This document shows, one piece after another, positions 46,186 to 56,794 of a DNA stretch of 64,000 nt; the stretch's first letter is position 1; every line of letters starts with the position of its first letter. The notes below the pieces were generated by a model. That model saw only the letters and a program-made list of their open reading frames with translations, was not told the origin of the DNA and did no database searches. The translations under genes and the position numbers were made by a program. The DNA lies in contig JAIXMN010000008.1 in the NCBI GenBank assembly GCA_025716815.1, forward strand, positions 1,257,406 to 1,321,405, given 5' to 3'. This DNA comes from Dichotomocladium elegans (Eukaryota; Mucoromycota; Mucoromycetes; Mucorales; Lichtheimiaceae).

Positions 46186-47100
46186 ATGGACACCGATAAC
46201 AGTCTTACCTTCGAGCAACAAGCTCTGATGACGGTAATGCAGTCACTGCAACAACTACTGCAACGACAACAGCAAGTCCCACAGGAAGACGAGTTCATGC
46301 ATGGTACTGGACAAGAAGACAATCGGACTCTTTTGCAAGCGCTCCGACCTGTCAAACCTGACACTTTCTCCGGTGAACGTAATTCGCGCAAGGTCGATGC
46401 TTGGTTGTACACTATCGAAAAGTATTGCGAATTGGTGCAAATGCGCCATGATCATCAACGCGTGTTGTTTGCTGTGGCTCTACTTCGAGATGGTGCTATT
46501 ACTTGGTGGCGTCAATTAGAGTCCGACACAAATGTGGCGACCCCCCAAACATGGCAACAATTTTGCGATGCATTCCGTACAGAATTCAAGCCCGAAAATG
46601 CCGAACAAATTGCTCGACAAAAGCTTCAAGAGTTACAGCAGCGTGGCTCGGTGTCTTCTTACGTCCGTGCCTTCCGGGATATCATGCTCGAACTACCTAA
46701 TATGGATGTCAAGGATGCTCTGTTTGTTTTCACCAACGGTCTAAAATATCAAGTCAAGCTGCATGTGCTGATCCACAAACCGGATACTCTCCACAAGGCG
46801 TACGAACTGGCTGAATCATACGAAAGTGCTCAACGAGTGGCTCGCGGTCTACACAATTCTCGTCCTGCTTTTGGTTTTGGCCATCATGGCGCTACTCGTA
46901 ACACATACACTACCTCTGAGCCAACACCTATGGAATTGGATGCTCTCTCCCCGGCACAATCAAATCGTTCACGTATTCGCTGTTTCCGTTGCGGTCGAAT
47001 GGGTCATTATCGTCGTGAGTGTCGACAACCAAGAAGCAACAACGATGACCAAACACAAGCACAATCATCAAGCCAGGATTTTGGCAACGCACGTGCGTAA
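46186..47100 (+). CDS. Gag of the outer Ty3/Gypsy element
   Basis: 304 residues, intact. The N-terminus is Gln-rich. The retrotransposon-gag core runs [19 protein letters not shown] to [16 protein letters not shown] and [21 protein letters not shown] zinc knuckle [14 protein letters not shown] lies at about residues 266-279. It forms the particle and packages element RNA. The pol frame lies in the -1 register and stays open back into the end of gag, so a -1 ribosomal frameshift before 47100 is the likely way pol is made; no classical slippery heptamer was found. Confidence 0.9.
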   Translation: MDTDNSLTFEQQALMTVMQSLQQLLQRQQQVPQEDEFMHGTGQEDNRTLLQALRPVKPDTFSGERNSRKVDAWLYTIEKYCELVQMRHDHQRVLFAVALLRDGAITWWRQLESDTNVATPQTWQQFCDAFRTEFKPENAEQIARQKLQELQQRGSVSSYVRAFRDIMLELPNMDVKDALFVFTNGLKYQVKLHVLIHKPDTLHKAYELAESYESAQRVARGLHNSRPAFGFGHHGATRNTYTTSEPTPMELDALSPAQSNRSRIRCFRCGRMGHYRRECRQPRSNNDDQTQAQSSSQDFGNARA

Positions 47101-47102
47101 GC

Positions 47103-50100
47103 AAGGGGAAACGTACGTGCAGCCATGAACTTCCCCTTAAGAAGAAGCAAAACCGGTCGCTGGAGGATCAGGGAATTGTTCACAAGGGTCCACAAGAAAA
47201 GGATTCTCCAGTGGGGTTGGCCAATGTTATCCACCAAGGCAAGGAAAGTTCTGTAGCGTCTGATACTAATGTTGAGGGCATGCAGGTTACTCCAAGTGAT
47301 GGATTGGTGGACGCAGCTGTGGGTGGCCAACGCAGTGATGATGCTGTTCAAAATGCTCACACTGAGGAGAAAGAGCTGCGAGAAGATTGCTGTCACTTGG
47401 AAGAGTTGAACACTTGCACGGGTGAATCGTTACCATTGTATGGTGGCATGACAAGGAAAAAGCGTATTTTGGCTCTGATCGATACAGGTGCAAGTGCAAG
47501 TTATGTTTCATCAAGGTTTTGCAAGGACTTGGATAAAATTGATATTGTGGCGCGCGATGTTGAAACTGCTGGCGGACACAGACTGAAGATCTCCAAGAAG
47601 GTGGCGTTCCCATTCTCACTATCCGGTTGTGATATGAAGGTCGATGCATATGTGCTAGACACCAAATTTGACGTAATCCTTGGAAGGAATTGGCTGGCAG
47701 AATACACACCAAAGGCAGACTGGAAAACTGATGTCTGGAATATCGTCTTGAATGGCAAGAAGTACAAGCTGGAACCAGAACGGTACTTGGGCGAATCTGG
47801 TGTGCGTTACTTGTTGACCCATCGACAAGTTGGTAAAGCCGTGCGCAAGAACAAAGTCGAAGCCGTATACATGTTACATTTGTTGGAGAATGAAATCAAG
47901 TCCAAGGATATCCCACCTACCTTACAAGCATTGGTGGATGAATACAGCGACGTTTTTCGTGCCGAATTACCTGGATTGCCACCTGAGAGGGAACTGGAAC
48001 ATGTGATCGACACTGGAGATGCAAAACCTATATCAAGACCGCCTTTCAAGATGTCTCCTTTGGAATTAGATGAACTACGCCGCCAATTGGATGAGTTGTT
48101 GAAACTTGGCCTGATCAAGCCTAGTGTATCACCTTGGGGAGCCCCAGTACTCTTTGTCAAGAAGAAAGATGGCAGTATGAGAATGTGCATTGACTATCGT
48201 GCATTGAACAAGGTGACGATTCGGAATCAACATCCACTACCAAGAATCGATGAATGCCTTGAACGACTACAAGGTGCCTTGTACTTCACCAGTTTAGATC
48301 TCAAGTCGGGATATCACCAAATTCGGATCAAGGATGAAGATGTCCCTAAAACGGCTTTCAACACCCGCTATGGTCAATTCTCATTTTTGGTACTGCCTTT
48401 CGGATTGTGTAATGCTCCGCCTACCTTTCAAAGCCTGATGAATCGAGTACTCGGTGACTATATCGACCGTTTTGCGCTGGTGTATCTCGACGACATATTG
48501 ATTTTCAGCAAGTCAGAAGAAGAACATGTCAAGCATGTCAAGATGGTACTGGATCGACTACGGGAAGCCAGGTTGTATGCCAATATGTCAAAGTGCGAGT
48601 TTGGTAAGACGGAAGTTGAGTTCTTGGGATTCCGTGTTTCAGCCAAAGGGATCAAACCGGCAGAGGGAAAGCTTAAAGCTATTCAAGATTGGGAGCCACC
48701 TACCAATGTCCAAGAGGTCCGGCAATTTATTGGACTAGCTCAACATTACCGGCGTTTCATCCCATCTTTTGCGAGCATTGCGACACCCCTTACCGACTTG
48801 ACCAAAGGCTCTGGACCCAAGAAGAGACCTATCGTATGGACTGACGGATGCCAAGCAAGTTTCGATCTGATCAAGGAAAAGTTGACTACTGCTCCTGTGC
48901 TGCAAGCTCCCGACCCTAGCAAGCCCTATCGTGTCGAATGTGATGCATCAGATGTCGGCGTTGGTGCTGTATTATTACAGCCCGATGACACTGGTGTATG
49001 GCATCCTCTAGCGTACGAATCCCGCAAGTTGTCCCCTCAAGAAAGAAACTATCCGGCACAAGAACGCGAACTGTTGTCTATATTGCATGCATTAAGGACG
49101 TGGCGATGTTTTCTGGAAGGACGTCAATATGAGATCTATACCGATCATAATTCTCTGAAGTACTTGCGGTCCCAAGCCAAAATCACACCTAGACTTGCAC
49201 GCTGGATGAATGAACTGGAACTCTTCGACCCTGAAATCCTGTACAAGCCTGGGAAGGAAAACGGTGTTCCTGATGCCCTTTCAAGAAAAGCATACGATGC
49301 CCCACCCAATGATACGTCATTAGAACCCCAATTCCTTTATGCAAGCATGAATGTATTACCGGAATCTCATCGTCAAGACTGGCCATTGTATTATGTCTCT
49401 CGCCCTGCTGATTTGCCCAAGGAAGTAACTGCTTTCCTGGACCAAGAGCAAGAACACTTCGTGGTGCGTGATGGTAAAGTATATCGCAAGATCAAGCTGA
49501 AGTCCGGTGACGGTGATCCTCTTATCAAGGAAGTTCGTTATCTACCATTTGCTCTTCGTGCTGATAAAGTCAAGACATTTCACGATGGATTTGGACACGC
49601 CGGCAAGACTACTGTATTCGACTTGATGCATCTTCGTTATTGGTGGCCCACTATGCGTGCTGACATCCGTGATTGGTTGTCTACCTGTCCTGCTTGTCAA
49701 ATGAATAGTAGACGCGATCGTGCTCATCATGATGTCATGCACCCCTTGGATGTCCCTGCGGCTTTCTCAAGATGGCACCTCGACTTCATTGGCGAACTGC
49801 CGAAGACTGTTCGTGGAAACCGGTGGATCCTAGTTGCTGTGGATTACATGACCAACTATCCAATTGCAAGAGCTGTTCCTGTTGCGTCTGGTAAAGCTGT
49901 AGCTGACTTCTTGTACGAAGAGATTGTGATGCGTTTTGGCTGTCCCAAGGAAATCCTCACTGATCGCGTGCAAACTTTATGAGCAAAGTGTTATCCCATT
50001 ATACAACGCGCATCGGTACTACCCACAAGTTTACATCTGCTTTTCACCCGAGAACCAATGGCAAGTGCGAACGTTTGAATGGTACTTGAAGTCCATGTTG

Positions 50101-50442
50101 CGCAAGTATGTAAATGGCGCCCTTCATCTTTGGGATGATTACTTGGATGCTGCTTTATTTGCTTGCCGTGTCCGAACACATGCCACTACTGGATACAGCC
50201 CCTTTTACCTTACCTATGGAAGAGACCCAATACTGCCAGGTGACCCCCTTCGCCCATACATCTCGGAAGAAGCTCTCAAGGACCCTCGAGTTGTGGCAGA
50301 ATTGACTGCTCAAGAATTGGAAAAGGTGAACCACGCTCGTGCTGCTGCTACGGCAAGAATGCAGGCTGTTGGACAAAAGGACAAGGAACGATGGGACAAG
50401 GCGTTAAACATTGTTGACTTTGATGTCGGTGACTATGTCAAG
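47103..50442 (+). pseudogene. Pol of the outer Ty3/Gypsy element, 5' part (frameshifted)
   Basis: The open frame through 49982 codes an aspartic protease ([14 protein letters not shown], near 47480), reverse transcriptase ([14 protein letters not shown], near 48480), RNase H ([16 protein letters not shown]), the integrase zinc site ([11 protein letters not shown], then CPACQ) and the first integrase Asp ([10 protein letters not shown]). The frame then breaks. One base appears missing at about 49966-49970, just after the second integrase Asp (ILTD), and one at about 50081-50086, just after the region of the third acidic residue. The frame is regained from about 50087 (KSMLRKYVNGALHLW) to 50442, where the inner element is inserted. 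The gene is therefore dead twice over. No ATG opens the frame, in line with frameshifting from gag. Confidence 0.85.
50438..50442. repeat. Target-site duplication, left copy (TCAAG)
   Basis: TCAAG immediately before the inner LTR; repeated at 56110-56114 after it. Confidence 0.9.
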
Positions 50443-50813
50443 TGAGGTGGATGGATTAGAGAGAATGAAAAAAGACAACTATAAAAGTATCTTTGAGGTT
50501 GATGTTTATTCCTGAAAATAAAATAACTCTCTTTTATAATAATTCTATTAGAACGGCGATGTAAGTGCTTAATCCTGTTAGGACGTATCGGATGAGAGCA
50601 TTCTCTTTTCATTGTCCTCTTCAAGACCAGTGATGGATCCTGGGTAGAGGAAGTACCTTTGATAGGTGCGATTGTCCTGTCACGCAAGCGGATATGAAAA
50701 TATCGGTCCCTGAACATCAATGTGTTAAATTCATCATTGTCTTAGTTTCAGGATATCGGCGATAGTGATGTGAAACCGGCTAAGTTCTCTAACACGGATC
50801 AATGTTCACCACA
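50443..50813 (-). repeat. 3' LTR of the inner element
   Basis: 371 bp, same length and, as far as I can read, same sequence as 55739-56109. Ends CACCACA on the plus strand, then the polypurine tract complement TTACCCCCTTCC. Confidence 0.95.
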
Positions 50814-50841
50814 TTACCCCCTTCCAGGTTGAACATAACGC

Positions 50842-53800
50842 TTAATGGAGGTGTGCCGTTTGATTGCGCTTGCTACGTCTTAGGATATAGCCATTGCGTT
50901 CTGTGGTGTCAGTACCTGAATGTCTACGCTTTCGCTGTGGAGCTTGTTGAGTCATGTTTTTTGGTGTGGGTGTTGTACCCTTTACCTTCTTTGGTGTTGG
51001 TGTAGTACCTGTTACCTTTGAATGAGCCTGTGGGCCTAGGCTCCGTATCCTGTCCCAGTATTTTGCGATTGGCTCTGGACTATTGAAGGACGCATGCGGT
51101 TCCCATGTATCGTCTTCTGGTCCATAGCCTTCCCATCGAACCCGATATAGGTACCTTCCGGGTGACAACTCTTTATGGTCTACAATCGCTCGGACTGTAT
51201 AGTATTTACCATTCTTTTCATATACCTCTTCGATGCTGATCAGTTCATCTTGAGATACAAGTTTGAGTTGCGAGGGTGCAAAATTTCTGGTTGCGAGGAG
51301 TCCCTGTTCGTCTCTGAGGACATAGGAACCACCTTTGGTTTCCCTGACGACAGTGTATGGTCCTTCATATCGAGGATCCGTTTTTCTACTGCGTACTTCA
51401 TCTTTGACCATGACCGTGCTACCAGGAGGATATTTAATGATCCTGTATTTGGTATCATGTTTACCTTTCTTAACATCTGATAGAGCTTTTGCCCGTTCTG
51501 CTATGGCCGGAAAGATGGTGTCAGACATTTTATCAATGCGGTCCATCAGCTCCTTTTCTGTTAAGGGCCGTGGTATCTCGTCATTGCTATAATCTCTGAA
51601 GCCATTCATTGTGCGGTTGAACATTAGGGCGAATGGTGTGGAACCATGTCTACTGGCGACTTTGTTGTTGATGGCGAGCTGTGTACTTTTGACGTACAAG
51701 TCCCAATCATGTCGTGCGCCATTGAGGCTCTTGCGTATGACGTTGACCGATGTTTGTACATATCGTTCTGCCAAGCCATTTGCGCGTGGATGATAAGGTG
51801 TTGTTAACCGATGGTCAAAACCGGTGGACTGGCTAAGTTGCTTCATCAAATGATTGACAAATTCTGTGCCGTTATCCGATTGTAGATAGCGTGGAAAACC
51901 GTAATCGCAAAAGGTGTTTATGACTGCTTGTACTACTGTGTCTGAAGACTTGTCAGGAAGTGCATGTAGTACACAAAAGCGTGTGCAAACATCGACCATA
52001 ACTAAGAGATAGTTGTGCCCTCGTGCGCTTGTTCCAAAGCCGCTGGCAAGGTCGATTGCCCAGTGATCACCAGGGTAGAAGGCGTGAATAGGGCGCATAG
52101 GATGATACCCTGTTTTCGTCACGTTGAAGCGTTGGCATTGTGGACATTGTTTAACGTGTTCAGCCGCTTGCTTGTACATGTTAGGCCATCTGAGCCCGTC
52201 ATTCTGAAGAGACTTCGTCATTGCTTCAGCGCCGAAGTGTCCAAACGCATGAGCTTGTGCTAACAGCTGTGGTCGTTCTTCTTCAGGAGGAATAAAATGT
52301 ACTGATGTGTCAACATCGTCTTCCTTAGTTACGTCCGTGGTGGTGTGTGTTGACATAGTTTTGTTTACGATTAAATTGGTCGTGTTACTTTGCGTAGCAT
52401 TACCCCCTTCCAGCTCTTTGTCCGTGGGAAAAAGGCGCGAAAGTTGGTCGGGAAGGATGTTGTCTAATCCTGGCAAGTGCACTACGTCAAAAGTGTATTC
52501 AAGAATGGTGTCTAACCAGTTGTTCATCATGGCATTAGTAACCTTTTGGGTGTGAAGATATACCAACGCTTTGTGATCGGTGTAAAGTGTGAACTTTTGT
52601 CCCCAAAGGAATTTGTGGAATTTTGTGAGTGCGTAAACAACAGCGAGCAACTCACGCTTTGTTGTAGAGTAATTTCGCTCTGATTTTGAGAGAGCTCTAG
52701 CCATGAAAGCGATATGCCGTGTTTCTTTATCAATGACTTGGTAAAGGACAGCGCCAATACCGACGTTGGATGCGTCAGTAGCAACCTGAAAAGGGTGTCG
52801 TAAATCAGGGTAGCGAAGGATGGGTGCATCCAGCAAAACCTGTTTTAAGCGGTTGAAAGTCGCTTGCTCATGACTGGTCCATTTGTTACCCAGGTCCCCT
52901 GCATAACGCAGACAGTCCAGGGGTGCAGTGAGGTCCGCACACTTGGGTATGGACTCACGGAAATAATTAATCACTCCGAGAAATCGTTGGATGTCTTTAC
53001 CCGTGCGAGGTGTAGGCCACTCCTGTATATTGCTGACTTTGCGAGGGTCTAGCCCGATGCCTTGTTCAGACACGCAGAAGCCTAGGAGGTAAACGCAGCG
53101 TTGTGCGAAATGGCACTTATCCGGATTCAGAATGAGGTTTACGTCGGTGAGCTTTTTAATTGCTGTAGCGACGTGCTGAGCGTGTTCATCCAGTCCCTTA
53201 GAGAAGATAATGATATCGTCCACGAATGTGGTGACAAAAGGGAGATCATGGAAAATGATGTTCATGGTACGCTGAAAAATAGAGGATATGGGCTTGAGTC
53301 CAAAGGGACAGCCTCGGAATTGATATTGTATATGACCATGCGGCTTAAATGCTGTCTTTTGTCTGTGTGGCTCATAAATTTCAAAGCGGTGAAATGCGCT
53401 TTTTAGGTCAAGAGTTGTAAAAACTGTAGAGCCTTGCAGCATATGAAAAATGTCCTTGATTAATGGAAGCGGATGACGATCCGGTTGGACCAACAGTTTG
53501 TTGATGTGTCGAGGATCAAGGCATGGCCGTTTATCAGTGTAATTACCAAAGAGATCCTTTTTTGGTGCTAGCGTAAGTGGACTGTTCCACATTGTGTTGA
53601 CAGGTGCAGGTTCTATGGTGCCATCTTCCAACCATGTTTGTATCTGCTTATCAATGATTTCCTTATATGCTAGTGCCAAAGGATATTGTGCACGGTGAGA
53701 TACTACACCTTCTGGCGTGTCGATGCGGACGACTGATTCCGGTACCGTACAGAAAGACTTCTTTGGGATTTGTTTGTTATCCTCAATGGTTGGTTGTACA

Positions 53801-55695
53801 ACGGAGAAGAAATTTTTACGTTCCGTGTTTGTACCATAAGGAGAATTATTGGGTTCAGGCGTGTCGTTCACCTTTTCTTCCTTGTTCTTTGGTTGCGTGT
53901 TCCATGAGAGAACCAAACCAGTGAAACCAACTCCCATTTTGCGTGCTAAATCAAGACCAATTGTCACGGGTGCGTCACCTTCAAGTTCCAAGATGTAAAA
54001 ATCATGTTTGAAATGCTTGCCATTGTAGGTTATCGCGACGTCGGTCACCAAGCCAAGTAAGTCGGCTGTTTTATCTCGTTGAGCCAGAGAGACAGAGATA
54101 TTGTGCACTGCTTTTTTATTAAATATGATACTGCGTTCTGATTCTAGCTTTTCGATGAAAGATGGTGTGATAAACGATCTACTAGCACCTGTGTCAAAGA
54201 GGCCCAGTGTTTGTTCACTCTGTACCATGATAGGAATCAGCAGTGAGTCATCATCGCTTGGGATGTGTGATATATGTGTTGAACGCAGAGTGTACTTACT
54301 CGTTATGTCCAATTCTTCCAAACGGACAGGAAGGATCTCCTGAAGTATAGCTTCATCACGTTCCGACAGCTTCGATGCTGTGTTATCCATGGACTTCGGC
54401 CCAACCTTGACGCGTATGGATTTGTTTGTAATGGGTGTCTTACCCTTTCTTTTTGCCTCGAAATACTCCTGGCAGGTATGTCCCTTGGTGTAAGGTACCT
54501 TTCTGCAGTAGCGGCAAAGGTTGTTGGAGATATGTTCTTGCTGCGCAGTGTATGTACCGCGTCTGCCTTGTTGCAGCTGTTGTTGTACCAGCTGTTTTTG
54601 CTGTCGGAGGATGTGGCAGTCGGCCTTGGAGTGACTACCCTTCGGGTGGACTGGGCAGTCGCCGTACTTGTGCTGGCTCTGTGTTTTCGGCACCAAGCGC
54701 CGCTTCTTGTTGCTACCCTCGCGCATTTGGTACACTTCGTCAGGCCCGTCCTGTTCATCTGTTCCTTCGATGTATTCACCAAGAGTGGAGACTACTAATT
54801 GCGCCATTTCCATAATATCTGCTGGTAACATCGTTCCATAGCGTTGTGCCATGACAGGGTGAATCTTGTCCCGGATGTGTCGAGGAAAGGATGACACAAA
54901 GTCGAAGGTTAAGTCGGGTCCTTGTTGACGGCTGGCCTCTGTCGCCAATGCGATCCACTGTTCTGTGTACAGTCGCACTGACTGGCCGTTACGATACCTC
55001 TTGGAATATAGCTCGTGTCGTTTGATATATGCGTGGTAAGGATTACCATATTCCTTGTGTACCACCTTACAAGCTTGCTCCCAGGTGTAGTGCTTGTCCG
55101 CCAGTTCGCGGCGGAACCACATGGTTTGCCCTTGATCAAGACACAACCAGAAGAGTCGTTCCCAATGCTCATCTAACGACAGGCCGTGGCTCCTCAGCTG
55201 CGCCTCGAATGCCTCCGTGAACGCACGCACTGACTCGTGCACCGGTTTGCTGGTGTTACGTACTGGACCGCCACGGAACTGCAAGGCTGGAAGCTCCTTT
55301 GGTACCAAGGTCTGTTGGCCATGCGCTATTCTTGCTCCGCGGGGTTGTAGGGCATCTCTTGTGTTCTGGTACATTTTTAGGTCGTCTAGCGCCTGCTTAT
55401 GTTCCTGGCGAAGGCGGTCCCTTTCCTCTTCCGGTTCGCCTATGGAGGACATGTACCGTTCATACACCTGCTGTAGACGATTACGGAGAATTGCTTCCGT
55501 GTTGGCAGGCGTGAGTATGCGCTCCTTCGCATACGTTTCGAGTGTTAAAACTCGTTGTTTCGGTGCCTCCTCGTTGTCTTGCATCGGCGTGTCCTCGTCC
55601 TGGCACTCGGGAATGGGTTCCTTATGCACGTTCGCCTCGTGCGGGTTCGCCTCATGGTTGCGTTCGACATTGGTAACTGGGGTGATGTCAGACAT
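50842..55695 (-). CDS. Gag-Pol polyprotein with C-terminal chromodomain
   Basis: A single uninterrupted frame of 1617 residues from ATG 55695 (MSDITPV) to a stop at 50842. Order with rough residues: gag (1-400); an unusual zinc site CRYCRKVPYTKGHTC (about 410); protease FDTGASRSFI (about 500); reverse transcriptase with FVDDIIIFSK (about 824; FVDD in place of YVDD); RNase H TDASNVGIGAV (about 975); integrase zinc site HAFGHFG and CPQCQ (about 1150-1190); catalytic WAIDLASG, SDNGTEF and GLAER; and a chromodomain YTVRAIVDHKELSPGRYLYRVRW cut here to YLYRVRWEGYGPEDDTWEPH (about 1490-1545). Single-frame Gag-Pol plus a chromodomain is the plan of Tf1/sushi-type chromoviruses, whose chromodomain steers integration. 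No break seen. Confidence 0.95.
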   Translation of the reverse strand: MSDITPVTNVERNHEANPHEANVHKEPIPECQDEDTPMQDNEEAPKQRVLTLETYAKERILTPANTEAILRNRLQQVYERYMSSIGEPEEERDRLRQEHKQALDDLKMYQNTRDALQPRGARIAHGQQTLVPKELPALQFRGGPVRNTSKPVHESVRAFTEAFEAQLRSHGLSLDEHWERLFWLCLDQGQTMWFRRELADKHYTWEQACKVVHKEYGNPYHAYIKRHELYSKRYRNGQSVRLYTEQWIALATEASRQQGPDLTFDFVSSFPRHIRDKIHPVMAQRYGTMLPADIMEMAQLVVSTLGEYIEGTDEQDGPDEVYQMREGSNKKRRLVPKTQSQHKYGDCPVHPKGSHSKADCHILRQQKQLVQQQLQQGRRGTYTAQQEHISNNLCRYCRKVPYTKGHTCQEYFEAKRKGKTPITNKSIRVKVGPKSMDNTASKLSERDEAILQEILPVRLEELDITSKYTLRSTHISHIPSDDDSLLIPIMVQSEQTLGLFDTGASRSFITPSFIEKLESERSIIFNKKAVHNISVSLAQRDKTADLLGLVTDVAITYNGKHFKHDFYILELEGDAPVTIGLDLARKMGVGFTGLVLSWNTQPKNKEEKVNDTPEPNNSPYGTNTERKNFFSVVQPTIEDNKQIPKKSFCTVPESVVRIDTPEGVVSHRAQYPLALAYKEIIDKQIQTWLEDGTIEPAPVNTMWNSPLTLAPKKDLFGNYTDKRPCLDPRHINKLLVQPDRHPLPLIKDIFHMLQGSTVFTTLDLKSAFHRFEIYEPHRQKTAFKPHGHIQYQFRGCPFGLKPISSIFQRTMNIIFHDLPFVTTFVDDIIIFSKGLDEHAQHVATAIKKLTDVNLILNPDKCHFAQRCVYLLGFCVSEQGIGLDPRKVSNIQEWPTPRTGKDIQRFLGVINYFRESIPKCADLTAPLDCLRYAGDLGNKWTSHEQATFNRLKQVLLDAPILRYPDLRHPFQVATDASNVGIGAVLYQVIDKETRHIAFMARALSKSERNYSTTKRELLAVVYALTKFHKFLWGQKFTLYTDHKALVYLHTQKVTNAMMNNWLDTILEYTFDVVHLPGLDNILPDQLSRLFPTDKELEGGNATQSNTTNLIVNKTMSTHTTTDVTKEDDVDTSVHFIPPEEERPQLLAQAHAFGHFGAEAMTKSLQNDGLRWPNMYKQAAEHVKQCPQCQRFNVTKTGYHPMRPIHAFYPGDHWAIDLASGFGTSARGHNYLLVMVDVCTRFCVLHALPDKSSDTVVQAVINTFCDYGFPRYLQSDNGTEFVNHLMKQLSQSTGFDHRLTTPYHPRANGLAERYVQTSVNVIRKSLNGARHDWDLYVKSTQLAINNKVASRHGSTPFALMFNRTMNGFRDYSNDEIPRPLTEKELMDRIDKMSDTIFPAIAERAKALSDVKKGKHDTKYRIIKYPPGSTVMVKDEVRSRKTDPRYEGPYTVVRETKGGSYVLRDEQGLLATRNFAPSQLKLVSQDELISIEEVYEKNGKYYTVRAIVDHKELSPGRYLYRVRWEGYGPEDDTWEPHASFNSPEPIAKYWDRIRSLGPQAHSKVTGTTPTPKKVKGTTPTPKNMTQQAPQRKRRHSGTDTTERNGYILRRSKRNQTAHLH

Positions 55696-55738
55696 GGTGG
55701 GATCAGGTAGGAAAAACAAAGGTTTTCAAAGATAAAAA

Positions 55739-56109
55739 TGAGGTGGATGGATTAGAGAGAATGAAAAAAGACAACTATAAAAGTATCTTTGAGGTTGATG
55801 TTTATTCCTGAAAATAAAATAACTCTCTTTTATAATAATTCTATTAGAACGGCGATGTAAGTGCTTAATCCTGTTAGGACGTATCGGATGAGAGCATTCT
55901 CTTTTCATTGTCCTCTTCAAGACCAGTGATGGATCCTGGGTAGAGGAAGTACCTTTGATAGGTGCGATTGTCCTGTCACGCAAGCGGATATGAAAATATC
56001 GGTCCCTGAACATCAATGTGTTAAATTCATCATTGTCTTAGTTTCAGGATATCGGCGATAGTGATGTGAAACCGGCTAAGTTCTCTAACACGGATCAATG
56101 TTCACCACA
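55739..56109 (-). repeat. 5' LTR of the inner element
   Basis: 371 bp; holds the promoter for the minus-strand transcript. See the 3' LTR at 50443-50813. Confidence 0.95.
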
Positions 56110-56114
56110 TCAAG
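56110..56114. repeat. Target-site duplication, right copy (TCAAG)
   Basis: TCAAG directly after the inner LTR; the outer pol reading frame resumes here. Confidence 0.9.
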
Positions 56115-56624
56115 CTTACACACGAAGGCCGCTACGGTTTGGAACCCCAGTACAAAGGACCTTACGTTGTTACCGCCAAGAATGAAGACTTTGGAACGTA
56201 CAAGCTGGAGACCTTACAGGGACAACCACTTGCTTCCTGGGTACATGTTGATCGTTTGGCAAAAGTGAACTTTGACACGGAGCCGGCAACTCCATGGTTT
56301 GACCCTACAACTGCTCGTGCCGAATGGCGTTCCAAGATGGGTCTACCACCTGACAATGACGAAGTCGACAAGCTTGTTACTAACACCGTTGACGAAGACC
56401 ATTTGACTGACCGGTCTGCAAGTTTTGGTCACCACGATTCCGCCATTGTTCAGAGACGAACAAGTGTTTCGGGAGGGAGTAATGTCGTGGACGAACGGAG
56501 TTTTGGCTCCAGGACTGCCAAATCAAGGCAAGATTCAAGCCCAGAAATCCCGGTCGACCCAAGCACTCAATTCGAAGCACGTGATCCCAAACATCCCTCT
56601 TGTCACGTGCCTTTCAGAAGCTAA
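56115..56624 (+). pseudogene. Pol of the outer element, 3' remainder (integrase C-terminus)
   Basis: Continues the reading frame interrupted at 50442: LTHEGRYGLEPQYKGPYVV, then TYKLETLQGQPLASWVHVDR, the SH3-like GPY-type end of a Gypsy integrase. The frame runs through the polypurine tract into the 3' LTR, ending at TAA 56622-56624. There is no chromodomain, in contrast to the inner element. Confidence 0.85.
56471..56479 (+). promoter_or_regulatory. Polypurine tract of the outer element
   Basis: GGGAGGGAG three bases before the 3' LTR; primes plus-strand DNA synthesis. Confidence 0.8.
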
Positions 56625-56794
56625 AATGCCATGGTACTTCCTGGCATCTTCTGGAACTTGCTCCATGATCACTTCCCCACCACACCAGTCATGTCACGTT
56701 GACTCTTCTAGAAAAAGGATGTCTCTAGAACCATCAGTAGCTTTTGCTAGTATCTTCTTTAGACATTAGTATAAATATCAGCTGTATCCTTTAC
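56483..56794 (+). repeat. 3' LTR of the outer element (truncated)
   Basis: Matches 45656-45903 with scattered substitutions and an extra block of about 64 bp (near 56671-56735). The similarity ends at cctttac (56794), before the AATAAA-containing part seen in the 5' LTR, so the right end is lost or replaced. Confidence 0.8.

Larger units (their letters stand above)
50443..56109 (-). mobile_element. Intact chromodomain Ty3/Gypsy retrotransposon nested in the outer element
   Basis: 5667 bp bounded by 371-bp LTRs that start TG and end CA, with a 5-bp duplication TCAAG on both sides. By eye the two LTRs are identical. The element runs on the minus strand: 5' LTR 56109-55739, one Gag-Pol frame, polypurine tract (GGAAGGGGG, complement of 50816-50824), 3' LTR 50813-50443. 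The sequence after the 5' LTR (TTTTTATCTTTG on the minus strand) does not look like a tRNA-primed site, so self-priming of the Tf1 kind is possible. All signs point to a very young, perhaps active insertion. Confidence 0.95.
45656..56794 (+). mobile_element. Ty3/Gypsy LTR retrotransposon, degraded, next to tRNA-Ala
   Basis: Order: LTR, gag with CCHC, pol with protease, reverse transcriptase, RNase H and integrase, polypurine tract GGGAGGGAG (56471-56479), LTR. The integrase after RNase H places it in Ty3/Gypsy. The integrase is interrupted by a second element (50443-56109) and carries two frameshifts. Its last part has no chromodomain. The 5' end is 12 bp from a tRNA start. LTR differences and the truncated 3' LTR make it older than its guest. 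Confidence 0.9.

Noticed and set aside
50433..50720. 95-codon gene, repeated at 55726-56016
   Set aside because: Both are the same chance frame in the two LTRs of the inner retrotransposon.
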